Assembly (NCBI GenBank): GCA_019914995.1
Contig: CM034134.1
Coordinates: 2,064,145-2,128,144 of the forward strand
Direction of reading: 5' to 3'
DNA: 64,000 nucleotides
From: Acanthochlamys bracteata
Lineage: Eukaryota > Streptophyta > Magnoliopsida > Pandanales > Velloziaceae
A model generated the notes under the pieces. That model was not told the origin of the DNA. It worked only from the letters and a program-made list of their open reading frames with translations, and made no database searches. The position numbers were made by a program, and so were the translations under genes. Position 1 is the stretch's first letter. Each line of letters starts with the position of its first letter. Of this stretch, positions 12,755 through 23,781 are shown piece by piece.

Positions 12755-13078
12755 TGTTACATTATAGGCCATCTAGGTCCTACCATGGCCCATAGTAGTA
12801 TAACTTGTATCTAGTAGAGTTTATAAGTTTGAATTTATTAGGAGTACTTGAGATTCATTAGGAGACTAGAGTTAGGTTTTAGGTTAGATTTAAGTTATAA
12901 CTTTACTAGAGTTCTAGTAGAGCTAGAACTTTACTCACAAGACAAGAACTCTAGTTATAAATAAGAATACTTGTACTTATTAAATGGGATGGAAGAAGAA
13001 CTGAATGAGTTATTATTCTTATTTTATCTTTAATTCTTTAGTTTATCTTACATTAAAATAGTTTGGTTATTTGAATTG
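12755..13078 (+). repeat. 3' LTR of the old retroelement (main part)
   Basis: Similar along its length to 2587-2918 and preceded by a GTGAGGTGGAA polypurine-like tract. It runs into the left side of a CACTA element. The last 15 bases of the LTR are probably at 18730-18744 (TGTGATCGCGAATCA, ending in TCA like the 5' copy), which brings the total length of the final segment to that of the 5' LTR. Confidence 0.65.
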
Positions 13079-13460
13079 TAAAAAAAAATACTATTAGCAA
13101 CCAAAACAAAAATAGTCGCTACTGATAACTAATAGCGACCAACAAAATGGTCGCTATTAATTTCATACTAGCGACCGGCTACAAAAAGGTCGCTATTATT
13201 GCACCAATAGTGACAAACGAGGAAGGTGGTCGCTATTGCTTCAAAGCATTAGCGGCCAATAATTTATCAGTTGCTATTGCTCTAAGAAATAGTAACCAAC
13301 TAGCGGTGTGGTCGTTAATACTTTGAAGGAATAGCGACTAGCAGAAGACGGTCACTATTTCTCCAAGTAATCGCAGCCGGTTCCTACAACCGTACGCTAT
13401 TACTTGTGCAATAGGGACCAAATCTACGTTTGGTTCTTATTACTTAAAAAACATAAAAAT

Positions 13461-14575
13461 TTTCAAATTAATTAATAAAATTTATTTAATAAAATCTAAA
13501 CTATTTGATGTGATTTATTTTTTCAATATATTATTTTTTAATTTTTAAATTATTTGGATTATTTTATATGCTCCATCACAATAAATGATTGATGGACGTA
13601 TATGATTTAATAATTTATAGAATCAAATTGTAGCACCAAAATATATCCAAATGTGACGAAATTTTTTATTGACACTAATATTATAGTATAAAACATATCC
13701 GACGGTTAGATCTCCATTTCATTGTTATAAATGTGTAAATTTAGTGTACGAGCTAGCAACAATATACCAACTTAGTTAACAAGTATAATACTTATAGTAT
13801 TGTCTTATACTAATTGCACAAATTATATCATTTTATATTTCAAATCAAATATTTGAACCTTTAAATATATTCTATATAACAAAATTTCAAGCATTCAGAT
13901 ATATTTTGATGTTAGTATTTATTCCTATAAATTATTAAATCATATACGTCCATGGATCACTTATTGTGGTTGAGCTTAAACTATCATCTAAATGATCCAA
14001 AACTTTTCCAATATAGTAAATTTAATATATAAGTCACATCAAAAGGTTTAAATTTTGTTAAATAATATTTTATTAATTAAATTGTATTTATAAGATTAAA
14101 TTGTATCACCAAAATATATTGAAATGTGATGAAATTTATTGTGAACACTAATATTGTAGTATAGAATATATCCAATGATTTAGATCTTTATTCTAATTTT
14201 ACAATCGTGTAAATTTAGTGAACAAATTAGCGATAATATACTAACTTAGTTAGCAAATATAGTATTTATATTATTTCTTTATACTAATTTCACAAATTAT
14301 ATCATTTCATATTTCGAATCAAGCATTGGAACCGTTAGATGTATTCTATATGATAACATTACCGTTTAGACAAAATTTCATCACATTCGAATGTATTTTG
14401 GCGCTATGATTTAATCGTTTAAATTGTTAAATAATATGTGTGTATTAATTATTTATTATGATGGAGCACAAATATTATTTAAATGATCTAAATATATTGA
14501 AAATATAAATCACATCAATGGTTAGATTTTATTAAAATATTTTTAATAATTATTTTAAATTTTTTTATTTTCTAA
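13461..14575. repeat. AT-rich palindromic modules of CACTA element 1
   Basis: Bases 13461-14085 form a long imperfect palindrome. The left arm carries ATTAATAAAATTT, TTTGATGTGATTTAT and GATTGATGGACGTATA in that order; the right arm carries their complements in reverse order (TATACGTCCATGGATC, ATAAGTCACATC, TTTATTAATTAAAT). The centre is near 13773. A second, partial copy follows at about 14090-14575. No coding potential. Related modules occur at 41423-42036, 42205-42330 plus 56338-56830, 55197-55850 and 59990-60640. Confidence 0.75.
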
Positions 14576-14691
14576 AATAATAGAGACCAACTTTTAGTTT
14601 GTCCCTAATACTTAGTAATAATGACAGATTTACTTATCTGGTTGTTATTACCCTTAGCAATAGCAACCAATAAAATCTTGGTCGCTATTGC

Positions 14692-14945
14692 TTAGCATCT
14701 TAACACCACCAAAACTCACCCTAAATCCCTCATCACATAACAAAAAGATTTTATTCAACCCACCCACCACCACCGCCTTGTCCCAACACATATCGCTGCC
14801 CACACTTTGCCCAACGCCTGCCTACCGCCGTGCTCCCTCATCGTTCACGCCGCACAACAGTTCGCCGCGTCAGCCGGTCGTTCCCGTGCCAGCTAGCTAG
14901 CTGCCACCTTTCTACCGCACCTGCCGCGTACGATGCTGTAACCCT
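14692..14945 (+). promoter_or_regulatory. GC-rich leader segment of CACTA element 1
   Basis: An abrupt change to C-rich sequence (CCACCACCACCGCC, GCCGCGTCAGCCGG) occurs immediately after the last AGCGACC array. Similar C-rich segments occupy the same position just upstream of transposase remnants in the CACTA elements at 49005-49237 (minus strand) and 61315-61515. I infer a transcribed 5' leader or promoter. An open frame at 14688-14900 (Pro-rich) probably reflects composition only. Confidence 0.45.
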
Positions 14946-15119
14946 AGCTAAGGTTTTGTTTTTAAAAAAATTAATAAAAGTTGGATCTTTTTTACTATAA
15001 TTTATACATTGTTGATTATTGTGATTGTATTGTTAAGCTTGTTGATTGAGATTTTTCATTTTGCTAAAACAAATTATTTGTGAACATATTCTTTAAGCTT
15101 GTTGATTGAGAATCTTCAC

Positions 15120-18010
15120 TTTACTAAAACTTAGAAAGTGCCGAAAGGCTGTGAAATCTACAAGTACGCAACTGTGTCAATGAGAACGACTTGTACGAAA
15201 AAATAGAATTGCATTTGAAGTTAAGACGAGTAAGTTAGAAGAATTTATATATTCTTTAGATTTTTATTTCAAAAACTTAAGTTTGTAACAAATAAAGGAG
15301 TCAAAAGTTAGACAAAGAGTTGAAAGGCTGCAAAATCTATGCGTACATGTTCGTCTCGGCTAGAGTGACTTGTACAAAATAACATGTTGGTCAAACCTGC
15401 ACAACCAACTCAAAAGGGGAGGGGTGAATTGAGTTGGTAGCTAAAAATTTTAATCCAGTATTCGTATATAAACAGAGCTGATTTCCTACAAAATAGCAAA
15501 GAAGATAGTCGATCAACGTAAATGATTCTCTCTGTTTGACGTTCTCTTTTAGTTCAAGTGCAAGCAATATAAAAATTATTCAAAACACAAACACATAGAA
15601 TTTATGTGGTTCGGCAAAAAAAATTTGTCTACGTCTCACGCCACTCTTTGTCAAGAGTGAATTCTACTAATTCTTATCAAGTTGCTACAATACCAAGTAA
15701 TGTGTTTAGCCAAACACCATTACTTTAACCGATTCTCTCTTCAAGATAAACCACCTACAACCTACTAGACTCACAAGTCTCTCTCGTCGCTAAGACACAA
15801 GCCTTACCCAAGGCCTTGTGTAAAGTATGTAGCTCCTTACAAGATTAGCACAAACCGAGAAGGCTTAACCAAGCCCTTCTCAACGAGTATGTTTATTACA
15901 AACAATTTTTAAGCACCGGATCTCTCTCACCGGGATTGAATGAATTTAAACTTATTAAAGCAAAGAGAGGATCAAAGAAATGCCAAAGATATATCTAGAT
16001 AAAACTCAGGCAGTGAGGTTGTGGGAGAGATGTTTCTTCTTTATGTAAGCTTTTTCTTATGTATGTGGCTCTGTTTTTTTTTTATGTCTCTTTTTTATTT
16101 TCTCTTCTTCTCCCTCTTAAATTTTTTGTTTCTAATCTTTCTAATCTTCTAACGGTAGAAAATTTTCCCATTGTCTCCCTTGTGCGCCCGCTACAATGTT
16201 GTCACTTTGCTCTTCTACGCCGCTGCCAATCGGGTTCCATCAAATAGGTCTTCAACGGTTGGATCTTTCTTTTATAACAATAAATGGGCTTGTCGGTGAT
16301 TTCAAATTCTCCCGCGTGTGCTTCCCTTCTTTGTCTATTGTTCAATTTTTTTGCTCTTTCTGGTGGCCCTTAGTATGAAGACGATGAACCAATCTGGTGA
16401 CTGGAATACATCAAGCTCAAATTCGAATTTTTCTTCTGAATTCATAAATCAGTCATGTGAGGTTCCTGTTGGATGTTCAATTTGATTGCTGTGACTGCAA
16501 TATATAAATTTGTTTTCCAATGACGAATGCTAGTGATTTGAAGTGTATTATCATCTGGATGTTCCAGCAAAATCAACTCTGATATGCAGTGAAAGAATGC
16601 TTGGATTTCATCTTGTGAATCTTGTAAGAAAGCTCTATATGGAGTGTTCTTCTGTCAACTTCATTTATCTGAACCATTTTGTATAGTTGCTCCATATAGT
16701 AGGTTATTGTGATGTATCATCACAGCATTATGGTGGATCAAGTGTATGTATACTCTTTGTAACTGGATCCTAGGCTTTTAATGAAAATCGATATTCAATT
16801 ATGAATTCTGGCATGCTGACAAACTAGTTCTGATGGCACTTTAGCATTGTGTTCTTGATATTCATCTGTCATGATTTGTTACTGAACTTGATGTGAAATG
16901 ACAGTGGATATGATGTTCTATATGTCCTCAAAAATTGACTTCAAACGAATGAGAAAATCTTGATCAAACTTCATCTGAAAGTTGACTCCACTATTATCTG
17001 ATTTTCTGCAATGTATGTTTTCTTAATTTCTTCCAATCTTTCACGAATTTTTCAAAGTTGTGTTGATCATAATTTGATGAACTCTTTAGCCAAGATTGTT
17101 GTATGCATGTTGTTCTAGCTCTAGTAAAAATATCTTCCTCAAGCTGAATTTGCATCACCATCGAATCTGCCTCTGAAATTTGTAACTTGATCATTTTCAC
17201 TCGGTTCAGGATCAGTAGTAATCTAGTCAGCTGTTCTTGTGAGACTTCTCTATTCTGCTCTCTGTTCTGCTGTCCAGCACTTAATTGATTTTCATCTTGC
17301 GCCCGAAGTAGAGTTTCCTATAAAGCAGCTGGCTGGACTATAACTATTTATTTGCAAGAATTTATACTTTCAATTCTGCATAGTTTAGTTTAAATCATTA
17401 GTCCACCTAACTCATAAACTATAATTCTTAATATTTGTTATCATCAAAATCAGTCTTGATATTCCAACATAACATAATTGCGTTGGAGTTAGGACGAGTG
17501 AGTTAAAAGTATTTATGAATGTTAAATTTTTTATATAGAATACTTAGCTTCATAACAATTTAAATGGGTCAAAAATTAGAAAAAGCGCCGAAAGGCTACG
17601 AAACCTCTGCATATGCGACCTTGTTGATGAGAGCGACCTGTAGGAAGAAACTAAATTACAATTTGAGTTCGGACGAGTGAGTAAGAATCGTTAGTGAGTT
17701 ATACATTCTTTAGATTTTTATTTCAAGAACTTAATTTCATAACAACTTAAGAAGTTCAAACTTAGAAAAAGCGTTGAAACGCCGCGAAATCTACGCGTAC
17801 ACAATCGTCTTAATGAGAGTGACTTGTACAAAGAAACAGAATTGCATTTGGAGTTAGGATAAGTAAGTTAGAAGTACTTATGCATTGTGAAAATTTTTAT
17901 ATGGAAGACTTAGTATTATAACAATTTAAGGATTAAAACTTAGAAAAAGCACTGAAAGGCCGCGAGTAACTAGAATTATATTTGGAGTTAGTACGAGTAA
18001 CTAGGTACGG
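15120..18010 (+). repeat. 180-bp tandem array inside CACTA element 1, split by a solo LTR
   Basis: Units contain, in order, a GCGCCGAAAGGC-like word, AAATCTACGCGTAC, GAGAGTGACTTGTACAAA, AATTGCATTTGGAGTTAGGA and TTTTTATATGGAAGAC-like words. Unit anchors at about 15135 and 15315, then 17585, 17770 and 17948 give a period of 178-185 bp. Bases 15385-17469 are a later LTR insertion. The units have no long open frame and no known function. Confidence 0.75.
15385..17469 (-). mobile_element. Solo LTR, Copia-type family (2085 bp)
   Basis: It begins TGTTGGTCAAACC and ends GATATTCCAACA on the plus strand. The 5-bp duplication TAACA flanks it at 15380-15384 and 17470-17474. Read on the minus strand, it matches the LTR of the element at 32056-40557 (start TGTTGGAAT, then TTTGATGATAACA; CTCAATTCACCCCTCCCC near the end). 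It has the same length as that element's 5' LTR. No internal region remains, so it arose by LTR-LTR recombination. Open frames inside it (for example 16059-16378 and 17200-16994) are not genes. Confidence 0.9.
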
Positions 18011-18374
18011 TATTGTGTTTTTAATTTTTAATTCTATATGATATTAAATTTGCTAATATTTCAATTTTCGGCAACATATTCTTTTCATTTGTTTGAAACA
18101 CATGATCAATGTCGATGCTTGCATAAATGGCGTTGATGGACTATATCCGATAGGATATTAATGAATATTATTGAAATTGTATTATGAAAACAATTACGTA
18201 TTATGAATATTTTGTATTTTGATTATGATAACTAATGTAAACTATTTGAATTTTATTTAATTTAGTGATTTTTATAATTATCTTGTTTTAATTTTGAGTT
18301 TTAGTATGTACAATTTGTTTTTGCGTATTTTTTATTTTAATAAAAAAAATAAAATAAATAATTTATTAAAACTA

Positions 18375-18726
18375 TTAGTGACCAGCAAGCTGTTAGTCGC
18401 TAATGCTCTTAATAGCAACCAACCTCTGATTGGTCGCTAGTGACATTATTGGCGTCCATTTGTTTTCTGGTCGCTATTTCCTCGTAGTGGTGACCAGCTC
18501 AAGATGGTCGCTACTGCTCGTTACTAATAGCGAATCTACATTTCTAGTCTCTATTAGTGACCACTATTAGATCTGGTCGCTATCACCTTCAGCGTCCAGC
18601 TTTTTGCGACTGTCTTAGCGACGAGTGTTTTCTGGTCGGTATTTGTAATAGCGACCATAATAACAACTAGATTTTCACAGTAGCAACCAATCTATTTGGT
18701 CTCTATTAATGGTTTTTGTTGTAGTG
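18375..18726. repeat. Right subterminal array and end of CACTA element 1
   Basis: About a dozen AGCGACCA or TGGTCGCT words occur within 350 bp, ending in the inverted terminus TTTTTGTTGTAGTG. In CACTA elements such subterminal words are the binding sites of the second element-encoded protein (TnpA in En/Spm). Confidence 0.8.
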
Positions 18727-18744
18727 TTGTGTGATCGCGAATCA

Positions 18745-19208
18745 TTTCAAAGAGTAATATATGTGCATCAAGCTACAAACTTTTCAGCTCAAATTGTAAC
18801 GTTTTAGTACAATGAGTTTGAATTTGAAAAGGTTACATGAGAAAATGATGAAGTCTCTCTTTTAAGTATAATGCTCAAAGTTCTAGAAAGAGCGAGGATG
18901 TGAAGAGTGTGGTCTCCTCATCTCATAGCAGCAGATGTTTTACAGTGAAATCTTTTGTAAGATGGTCATTGTCGGAGACCTTAGGCACTCCAAATCAGCA
19001 AGCTAGCACGCAAAACAACATGACGGTGGCTCCGTATGGGAACTCGTTGTATGTCGCCTGAAGTTAAGTTGAAAGAATTTGATTAATATTTTTCATCTAC
19101 TTGATTTCCCCCTCGCGAAGAGGCTGCAAAATATTATGATACTGATGAAGCTTTGAGTGCAACAGTAGAGGAAGTGTGTCATGCTCTTCTCTAAGGTATA
19201 GTCTTGGT
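18745..19208 (+). other. Coding-like shards, gene not recognised
   Basis: Several short stretches read like former exons on the plus strand. At about 18840-19060 the frame gives phrases such as SSRCFTVKSFVRWSLSETLG; at about 19105-19195 another gives PPREEAAKYYDTDEALSATV, followed by a possible splice donor (GGTATA). None is long or bounded enough to call a gene. With 19990-20376 it may be one decayed host gene. Confidence 0.3.
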
Positions 19209-19780
19209 TAGAGGTGGCAAAATAAATGAAAAAGTTGAGTTCGGATTAATCCATATAATAATCGGATCAAAATCGTTCAAATTTAATCCAACTCAGATAT
19301 GTATATATGTTTATTGTTACACATAAACCAACCCATTTATCTACCGAATTAAATTAGGATCTAGTTATTTAATAATAAATTATTAACACGAGAATATAAA
19401 AGAAATTACTTTATAGTAATAATAGGTGAAAATTGTTAAGTGCTATATATAACCAAGACAACATAATGTTAATTTCGATAACATCTATAAATTATGTAAG
19501 AAATTAAGTAAGCTAAATATGATAATCTAAATGTATATAAATTTAAAATAAATACGATGATATTGTTCTATAAGTTTTCTAAATACTCGGTAATCAATGC
19601 TACATAAGTAATTAAATTATATCGATTAAATGATTCTAATCAGATCACGCGAATCCTTATCGGATTAATTTCAGATTGATTCAAAATTGATTCGAATTCA
19701 ACTAAGATAAAATCTGAACACTATTTAAATGAATCGATTCGGATTTGATTCATGAGTCAGATCACATATTGTCACCTTTG
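19209..19780. mobile_element. hAT-type MITE (572 bp)
   Basis: The left end is TAGAGGTGGCAAAATA; the right end reverse-complemented is CAAAGGTGACAATATG. Flanking 8-bp sequences GTCTTGGT (19201-19208) and GTATTGGT (19781-19788) match at seven of eight bases. The interior is AT-rich with GGATTAAT, GATTCG and GGATCA words and no open frame of note. Confidence 0.7.
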
Positions 19781-19788
19781 GTATTGGT

Positions 19789-20384
19789 ATTTTTAGTTGA
19801 ATTGCCTGTATTAACATTTTAGGCATTAATAATCTTTAGAAAGGGTTTTTGTGATATTTGGCTCTGCTTTTCTTTTCTCCTTTTAGCTAGAGAAAAGCAC
19901 AAAATAGTACAAACTTATTTGGTAATTTCTGCTTTATGCTAGCACATGCGGCTTATTGTTAGAAAAAAAAGCATAATTTGGATGTAAACAAACCGAAATT
20001 GCAGCAGAAGGAGGTCAAGTATCTAAGATCGTCACTAGGGTGATGCTGAAGCTTCTACAAGTTGTTTCAAGGTGCGGGGATGTATTGAGGGAACGCATGA
20101 AGCTTATTCAAGAAAAGTCCTACTTCAGCTATCTAGATCATCTACCAGTGTGGTGCTTTTGCCAAAGCAGTTTCACCATGTTTGCTGAGGCATTGCATGA
20201 TATGAGGAGAAGGATCTAAGCAGTGACATCTTTGAGGAGCTTAATCATGAGCGCAATAGCACAGTAGTTGTTTTAGCAACTCTCGCAAAACTTTGGTAGC
20301 TGCTTTAGCAACTAGCTATTGCCATACTCAATTGTGCTTCCATAGCCTATGGAGGTGTTGTTGTTGCTAGCAGTTGGCGGCAAC
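19789..20384 (+). other. Coding-like fragment between two hAT MITEs
   Basis: From about 19998 to 20220 one plus frame reads continuously, with phrases GGQVSKIVTRVMLKLLQVV and ERMKLIQEKSYFSYLDH, and non-repetitive composition. It is preceded by an intron-like T-rich stretch ending in GCAG. I do not recognise the protein. It may belong with 18745-19200 to one broken host gene. Low confidence that it is expressed. Confidence 0.35.
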
Positions 20385-20826
20385 TAAAGGTGTAAAAATG
20401 GGCCTGGCCAAACGGGCCGGCCTGGTGAACAGTGACAGGATCGGATTGGCCTGGCCCGATCTTACGGGCAAGATGAGCCGACATAGTAGGCTCGCCGAGC
20501 GGCCCCGCCCGGTTACTGTTTATATTGATCGATCAAAGTTGACCGGTTAATATTGACAGTTGATTAGATCAACATTAATCGTTGACCAAATCAATTTTTA
20601 ATTAAAAAATATTTTTATATTACTAAAAAATATATTTAATATCATTTAAAAAATTTATTTTTTATCTAAAAATAATTTTAAAACTTTTTATATAAAATAA
20701 AAATATAATTCTGATAAATAAGCCGAGCCGAGTATGGAGAAACAAAACAAGGCCGGGCTGGCCCGGCACCATCTATTAACTTGGCCCGGGCGGGGCTAGC
20801 CCGGCTCGCCCTTTTTTGCACCTATA
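20385..20826. mobile_element. hAT-type MITE with GC-rich ends (442 bp)
   Basis: Ends are TAAAGGTGTAAAAATGGGC and, reverse-complemented, TATAGGTGCAAAAAAGGGC. A perfect 8-bp duplication GCGGCAAC lies at 20377-20384 and 20827-20834. GGCC/GGGC-rich arms surround an AT core with TTGACC words. It belongs to the same group as 3572-4083. Confidence 0.9.
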
Positions 20827-20834
20827 GCGGCAAC

Positions 20835-21776
20835 AAGGAGTTGATCATCGGCTTGGAGATGCCTAGAAGTTTAAGGCTGCTAAAACATTTGAGCTTTTGA
20901 GATGTTGTTGCTTTACGGAGCTTGAGCTTTTGCTGAAAAAGTAATTTTATATTAAAAATTATTTGGATTAATTTTTAGTGTATTATGTTGTTTGATGCTT
21001 AAAAGCTTAACGTGGTGTTTGGATAAGCTTGTGAATGTTTCTAAATAAAATATATAATGATTGACATACTCTTAGTTATATAATAATTAATATATTATAA
21101 AATTATACATTCTTTTTATAATTATTTAATATTTAAATCTAACATTTCTATAATATAATAAATTTATTAATACTTTCTTATACCAATATCTATAAATTTA
21201 ATACTTAATATATATAATTTACAAATAAAATAATTATTATCATGAATTAATATTTATTTTAACTACTATTTTATATTTTTATTGATTATATAAATATGTT
21301 ATTATTATGATCTTGGGATAGTAATCTAAGTATTTTCATTCTTAGTCACTATCATTTTCATCATAATAACGACCAGCCCAAGAATCTATTAACTGTAATT
21401 CTAAAAATTATAATGTATCTACTAAATTAAATATAAATCGTCAATACATAAATTCCTACTGTTAACAACTAGTCTAGGAACTTAGATATTGAATACTTGG
21501 CCAGTCATTCTTGTCGTTGTTTGCTGAACACCAAATGGATCTCCAGCAAATCAACTCCAAGAGCTTGTCAACGGAAAGAAACTAATGGACACGGGAAAGA
21601 AAACAAGATCACATATATACAAAATCCTCAATATGACAGTGTAATCACAAATCATCTTTACTGATCAATTGAATTAGTTAACTCGCTCCCCAAAATTATA
21701 TTGTTCTACAGCTAAACACCAAAGAAAGAGCACAAGGAAACTACAACAGTGGAAGTACAGGTTGTAGATGCTTCAA
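20835..21776. other. AT-rich region downstream of the Yos1-like gene
   Basis: No gene. From about 21010 (GTGGTGTTTGGATAAGC) to 21530 (GCTGAACACCAAATGG) it has MITE-like outer words in inverted orientation around a very AT-rich core, but no target-site duplication was found. The 3' UTR of the gene at 21777-22013 must lie in the right-hand part; no convincing AATAAA on the minus strand was located near the stop. Confidence 0.35.
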
Positions 21777-22013
21777 TCAGCCAGAAACAAGCTTTACAAC
21801 AATAATGACGGTGTTAAAAACTATCAGTGGTACTCTCATGTATTGGGTAGCATAGATGAGACCTATAAGCTGTCCTTCAAGTGATTTAGCAAGACTGTTT
21901 CCTGAAACTTTAGAAAAACTCCATCCTCTAGGTGCGAGAAAACGCTCCTCACTCAGTATCGCCAATGCATTTGCAAGGAGCAGAAAACTTTCAAGTATTG
22001 TCCAATGCTCCAT
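21777..22013 (-). CDS. Yos1/IER3IP1-like ER-Golgi protein, intact
   Basis: A 78-residue protein, the usual length of plant Yos1-like proteins. It matches the family along its whole length: MEHWTILESFLLLANALAIL opens like the family's MGLWTLLEG-LLLANALAIL, followed by RFLAPRGW, then GQLIGLIYATQYMRVPL and a C-terminal VVKLVSG. It has two hydrophobic segments, residues about 5-22 and 55-76. In yeast, Yos1 acts with Yip1 and Yif1 in ER-to-Golgi vesicle transport, and the animal homologue is IER3IP1; the same role here is inferred. The coding part lies in one exon. A splice acceptor (TTTTGCAG) ends two bases before the ATG. The upstream intron, leader and TATA box are listed separately. The position-2 residue (Glu, usually Gly) and the SFSKVSGNSLAK loop differ from typical relatives, which is normal variation. 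It is the only confidently intact host gene in the window. Confidence 0.92.
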   Translation of the reverse strand: MEHWTILESFLLLANALAILSEERFLAPRGWSFSKVSGNSLAKSLEGQLIGLIYATQYMRVPLIVFNTVIIVVKLVSG

Positions 22014-22015
22014 CC

Positions 22016-23781
22016 CTGCAAAATGAAACCAACTTCATAACTACAAAACTGAAGTTAAAGCAGAAAATGATTTTTGACTTCGACAAGAAATAAGATGCAT
22101 CTTACTAGCAAAACATTAAAGGAAAAGGAAGCCAAACAAATAGAAAACTACTTAACATACTAATTAAATGGGCACAAGAAGTGGAAGGAATCAAGCAGTC
22201 TAAATGCCAAAATAATAGCATATTGTACGAGTCAGCTCTGTTCATCTTGTCTATCAACTAGTGTTTTAACATAAAAAAGGGTACACCTCCTGAGATCCAT
22301 AAATCTTTTATTAATGAACATGTATGCATTTCCAATTTAGGTAGTTATTCTGATTGGTGCCCCTTCTGGTTCTTGATCAACCAAGCTTTTCCAAACTTTC
22401 AGTTCTTTCCATATTTGCATGTGCTATCACAAATGAGGCTTCTACAACAGCTAAATCCTTTCAACTCGCATATCTCCTAATTAAACTCAAAAAAGATTGC
22501 AGTAGTAGATATCATCAAGCAAAACATTCAGAAAAGTTTAAGTTGACCTGTAGAAGTTTTTATCTTCCAAAGAAAGTTTCACAGTCACCTACACCAAAGC
22601 AACAAGACACCACCTTAGTCAGCGAAAATAGTTGCAGCGTTCCAAACAAAACCTCATTAACAATTACAAAGTGAAGGAGATCAGCTATCCAAATCACAAA
22701 GCAGCCCTACAATTAAATAGACACAAAAAAAGATATGCAACTTTTCATGATGGCAATAACATGATGGTATTAGTATATTCGAGCTGACTTCAATCCCAAG
22801 GCAATTAGATTCATTTTTCAGGAAACCTCAAAATCTTAAGCCTGAGCCTGAAATAACAATAGGCAATTTGGTATGCATGACATTCCTTGGGCGTTTGAGA
22901 AAATGCTAGATCAAGACATTATGTGCATCGAGATAGTAGATCAATAACATATAATACCATACAAAGCAAGATCATTCGCATTCATCAGCTAACCAAGACA
23001 TAAAATATCTCTTAGATAGACAAATCTTGAGATAAAAGTGCTTGAACTTCCACTTTAGCCATATGTCAATATGCCTAGCAGACTTCAACCCAACTCCAGG
23101 AAAAGAAGCATCCATCAAAACAAATTAATATATCGAAGATCACCTTCAATTATTCACAATGTTCACATCTCAACCAACACAAAATCTGATACATTAAATA
23201 TTCCTACAAAGTGAAAGACCCATTCACCTTGGTTATGTACAAGCATATTACAACCGTAACACTTTGAGGACAACTGAAATAAAAGTTGTTGGAAAGTCTA
23301 ACTTCAGAGCGTAGAAAGCCTCATCAACGCTACAAAGACCCAAATGTTACCCATGTATAACTAGTACATCATAAGATATTACTGATTTCTTTCACTAGTG
23401 ACCATAAAAATTTCAACTAGCTGCTGTTAAAATTCAAGACTGAAAGCAACCAGTCATCTACTTCACTAGAATTCAAAGCACAAGAGTTCGATTAGATTTT
23501 GCTGTTTAACATTCACTGCCAAGATTAATCATAATCTAGACAAACCAAAGCATCAAACTGCCCTCAACCTAAAGACTATTGAACAAATTGGTCTAGGGTG
23601 CTCTACTTCGTCAATATTTCCCTACGAATTAACTAAAATAAGTTGCAATAACCCATCGAACTCACTGGAAATTGGAAATTGAACATCCGTCAATGTTCAG
23701 AATCTTCAGCTCATCAGAAGACGCATATCAGATGAATACAACCATCAAGAATGAAGAAGAGTAAGAAGATGAAGAGCTCAC
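22016..23781 (-). other. Probable 5'-UTR intron of the Yos1-like gene
   Basis: Read on the minus strand, a strong donor GTGAGC begins at 23781 and a pyrimidine-rich acceptor ending TTTTGCAG ends at 22016, giving about 1.77 kb. The interior is AT-rich with no gene-like frame; the 106-codon plus-strand frame at 22354-22674 is a chance reading. Inferred from splice signals and spacing. Confidence 0.65.

Larger units (their letters stand above)
13079..18726 (+). mobile_element. CACTA element 1, non-autonomous (carries a solo LTR)
   Basis: The right end reverse-complemented reads CACTACAACAAAAACC, a standard CACTA terminus; the left terminus is degraded (A-rich, no CACTA). TTG precedes the left end and follows the right end, a possible 3-bp duplication. 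Arrays of AGCGACCA/TGGTCGCT words occupy 13090-13440, 14580-14690 and 18375-18720. Between them are AT-rich palindromic modules, a GC-rich leader (14692-14945) and a 180-bp tandem array split by a solo LTR. No transposase sequence is visible, so it would depend on a TNP2-bearing relative such as those at 42.3-56.3 kb and 59.6-64 kb. Layout of the left half matches the 5' half of those relatives, giving plus orientation. Confidence 0.8.
2587..18744 (+). mobile_element. Old LTR retroelement fossil, heavily nested, pol not visible
   Basis: Two direct repeats of about 330 bp, at 2587-2918 and 12755-13078, start TGTTAC and share blocks such as AGTAGTATAACTTGTATCTAG. The first ends in TCA and is followed by TGGTTTCAGAGC (2921-2932), close to the plant initiator-Met primer-binding site TGGTATCAGAGC. 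The second is preceded by a purine-rich GTGAGGTGGAA. Without the nested elements the interior is about 4 kb; it shows a Pro/Tyr/Thr-rich stretch (about 3100-3550) and host-gene-like sequence, but no reverse transcriptase or integrase that I can see. The LTRs differ at many positions, so the element is old and broken. The last 15 bases of the 3' LTR probably lie at 18730-18744, beyond a CACTA insertion. I could not find its target-site duplication. Superfamily is undecided. Confidence 0.65.

Noticed and set aside
14688-14900. Pro-rich 70-codon frame
   Set aside because: It follows the C-rich composition of the CACTA leader and has no counterpart in the other two leaders.
21010-21530. Possible MITE with GTGGTGTTTGG and CCAAACACC-like outer words
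   Set aside because: Short inverted similarity only and no target-site duplication of 2, 3, 8 or 9 bp.
22354-22674. 106-codon frame on the plus strand
   Set aside because: It lies inside the intron of the Yos1-like gene on the opposite strand and has low-complexity composition.
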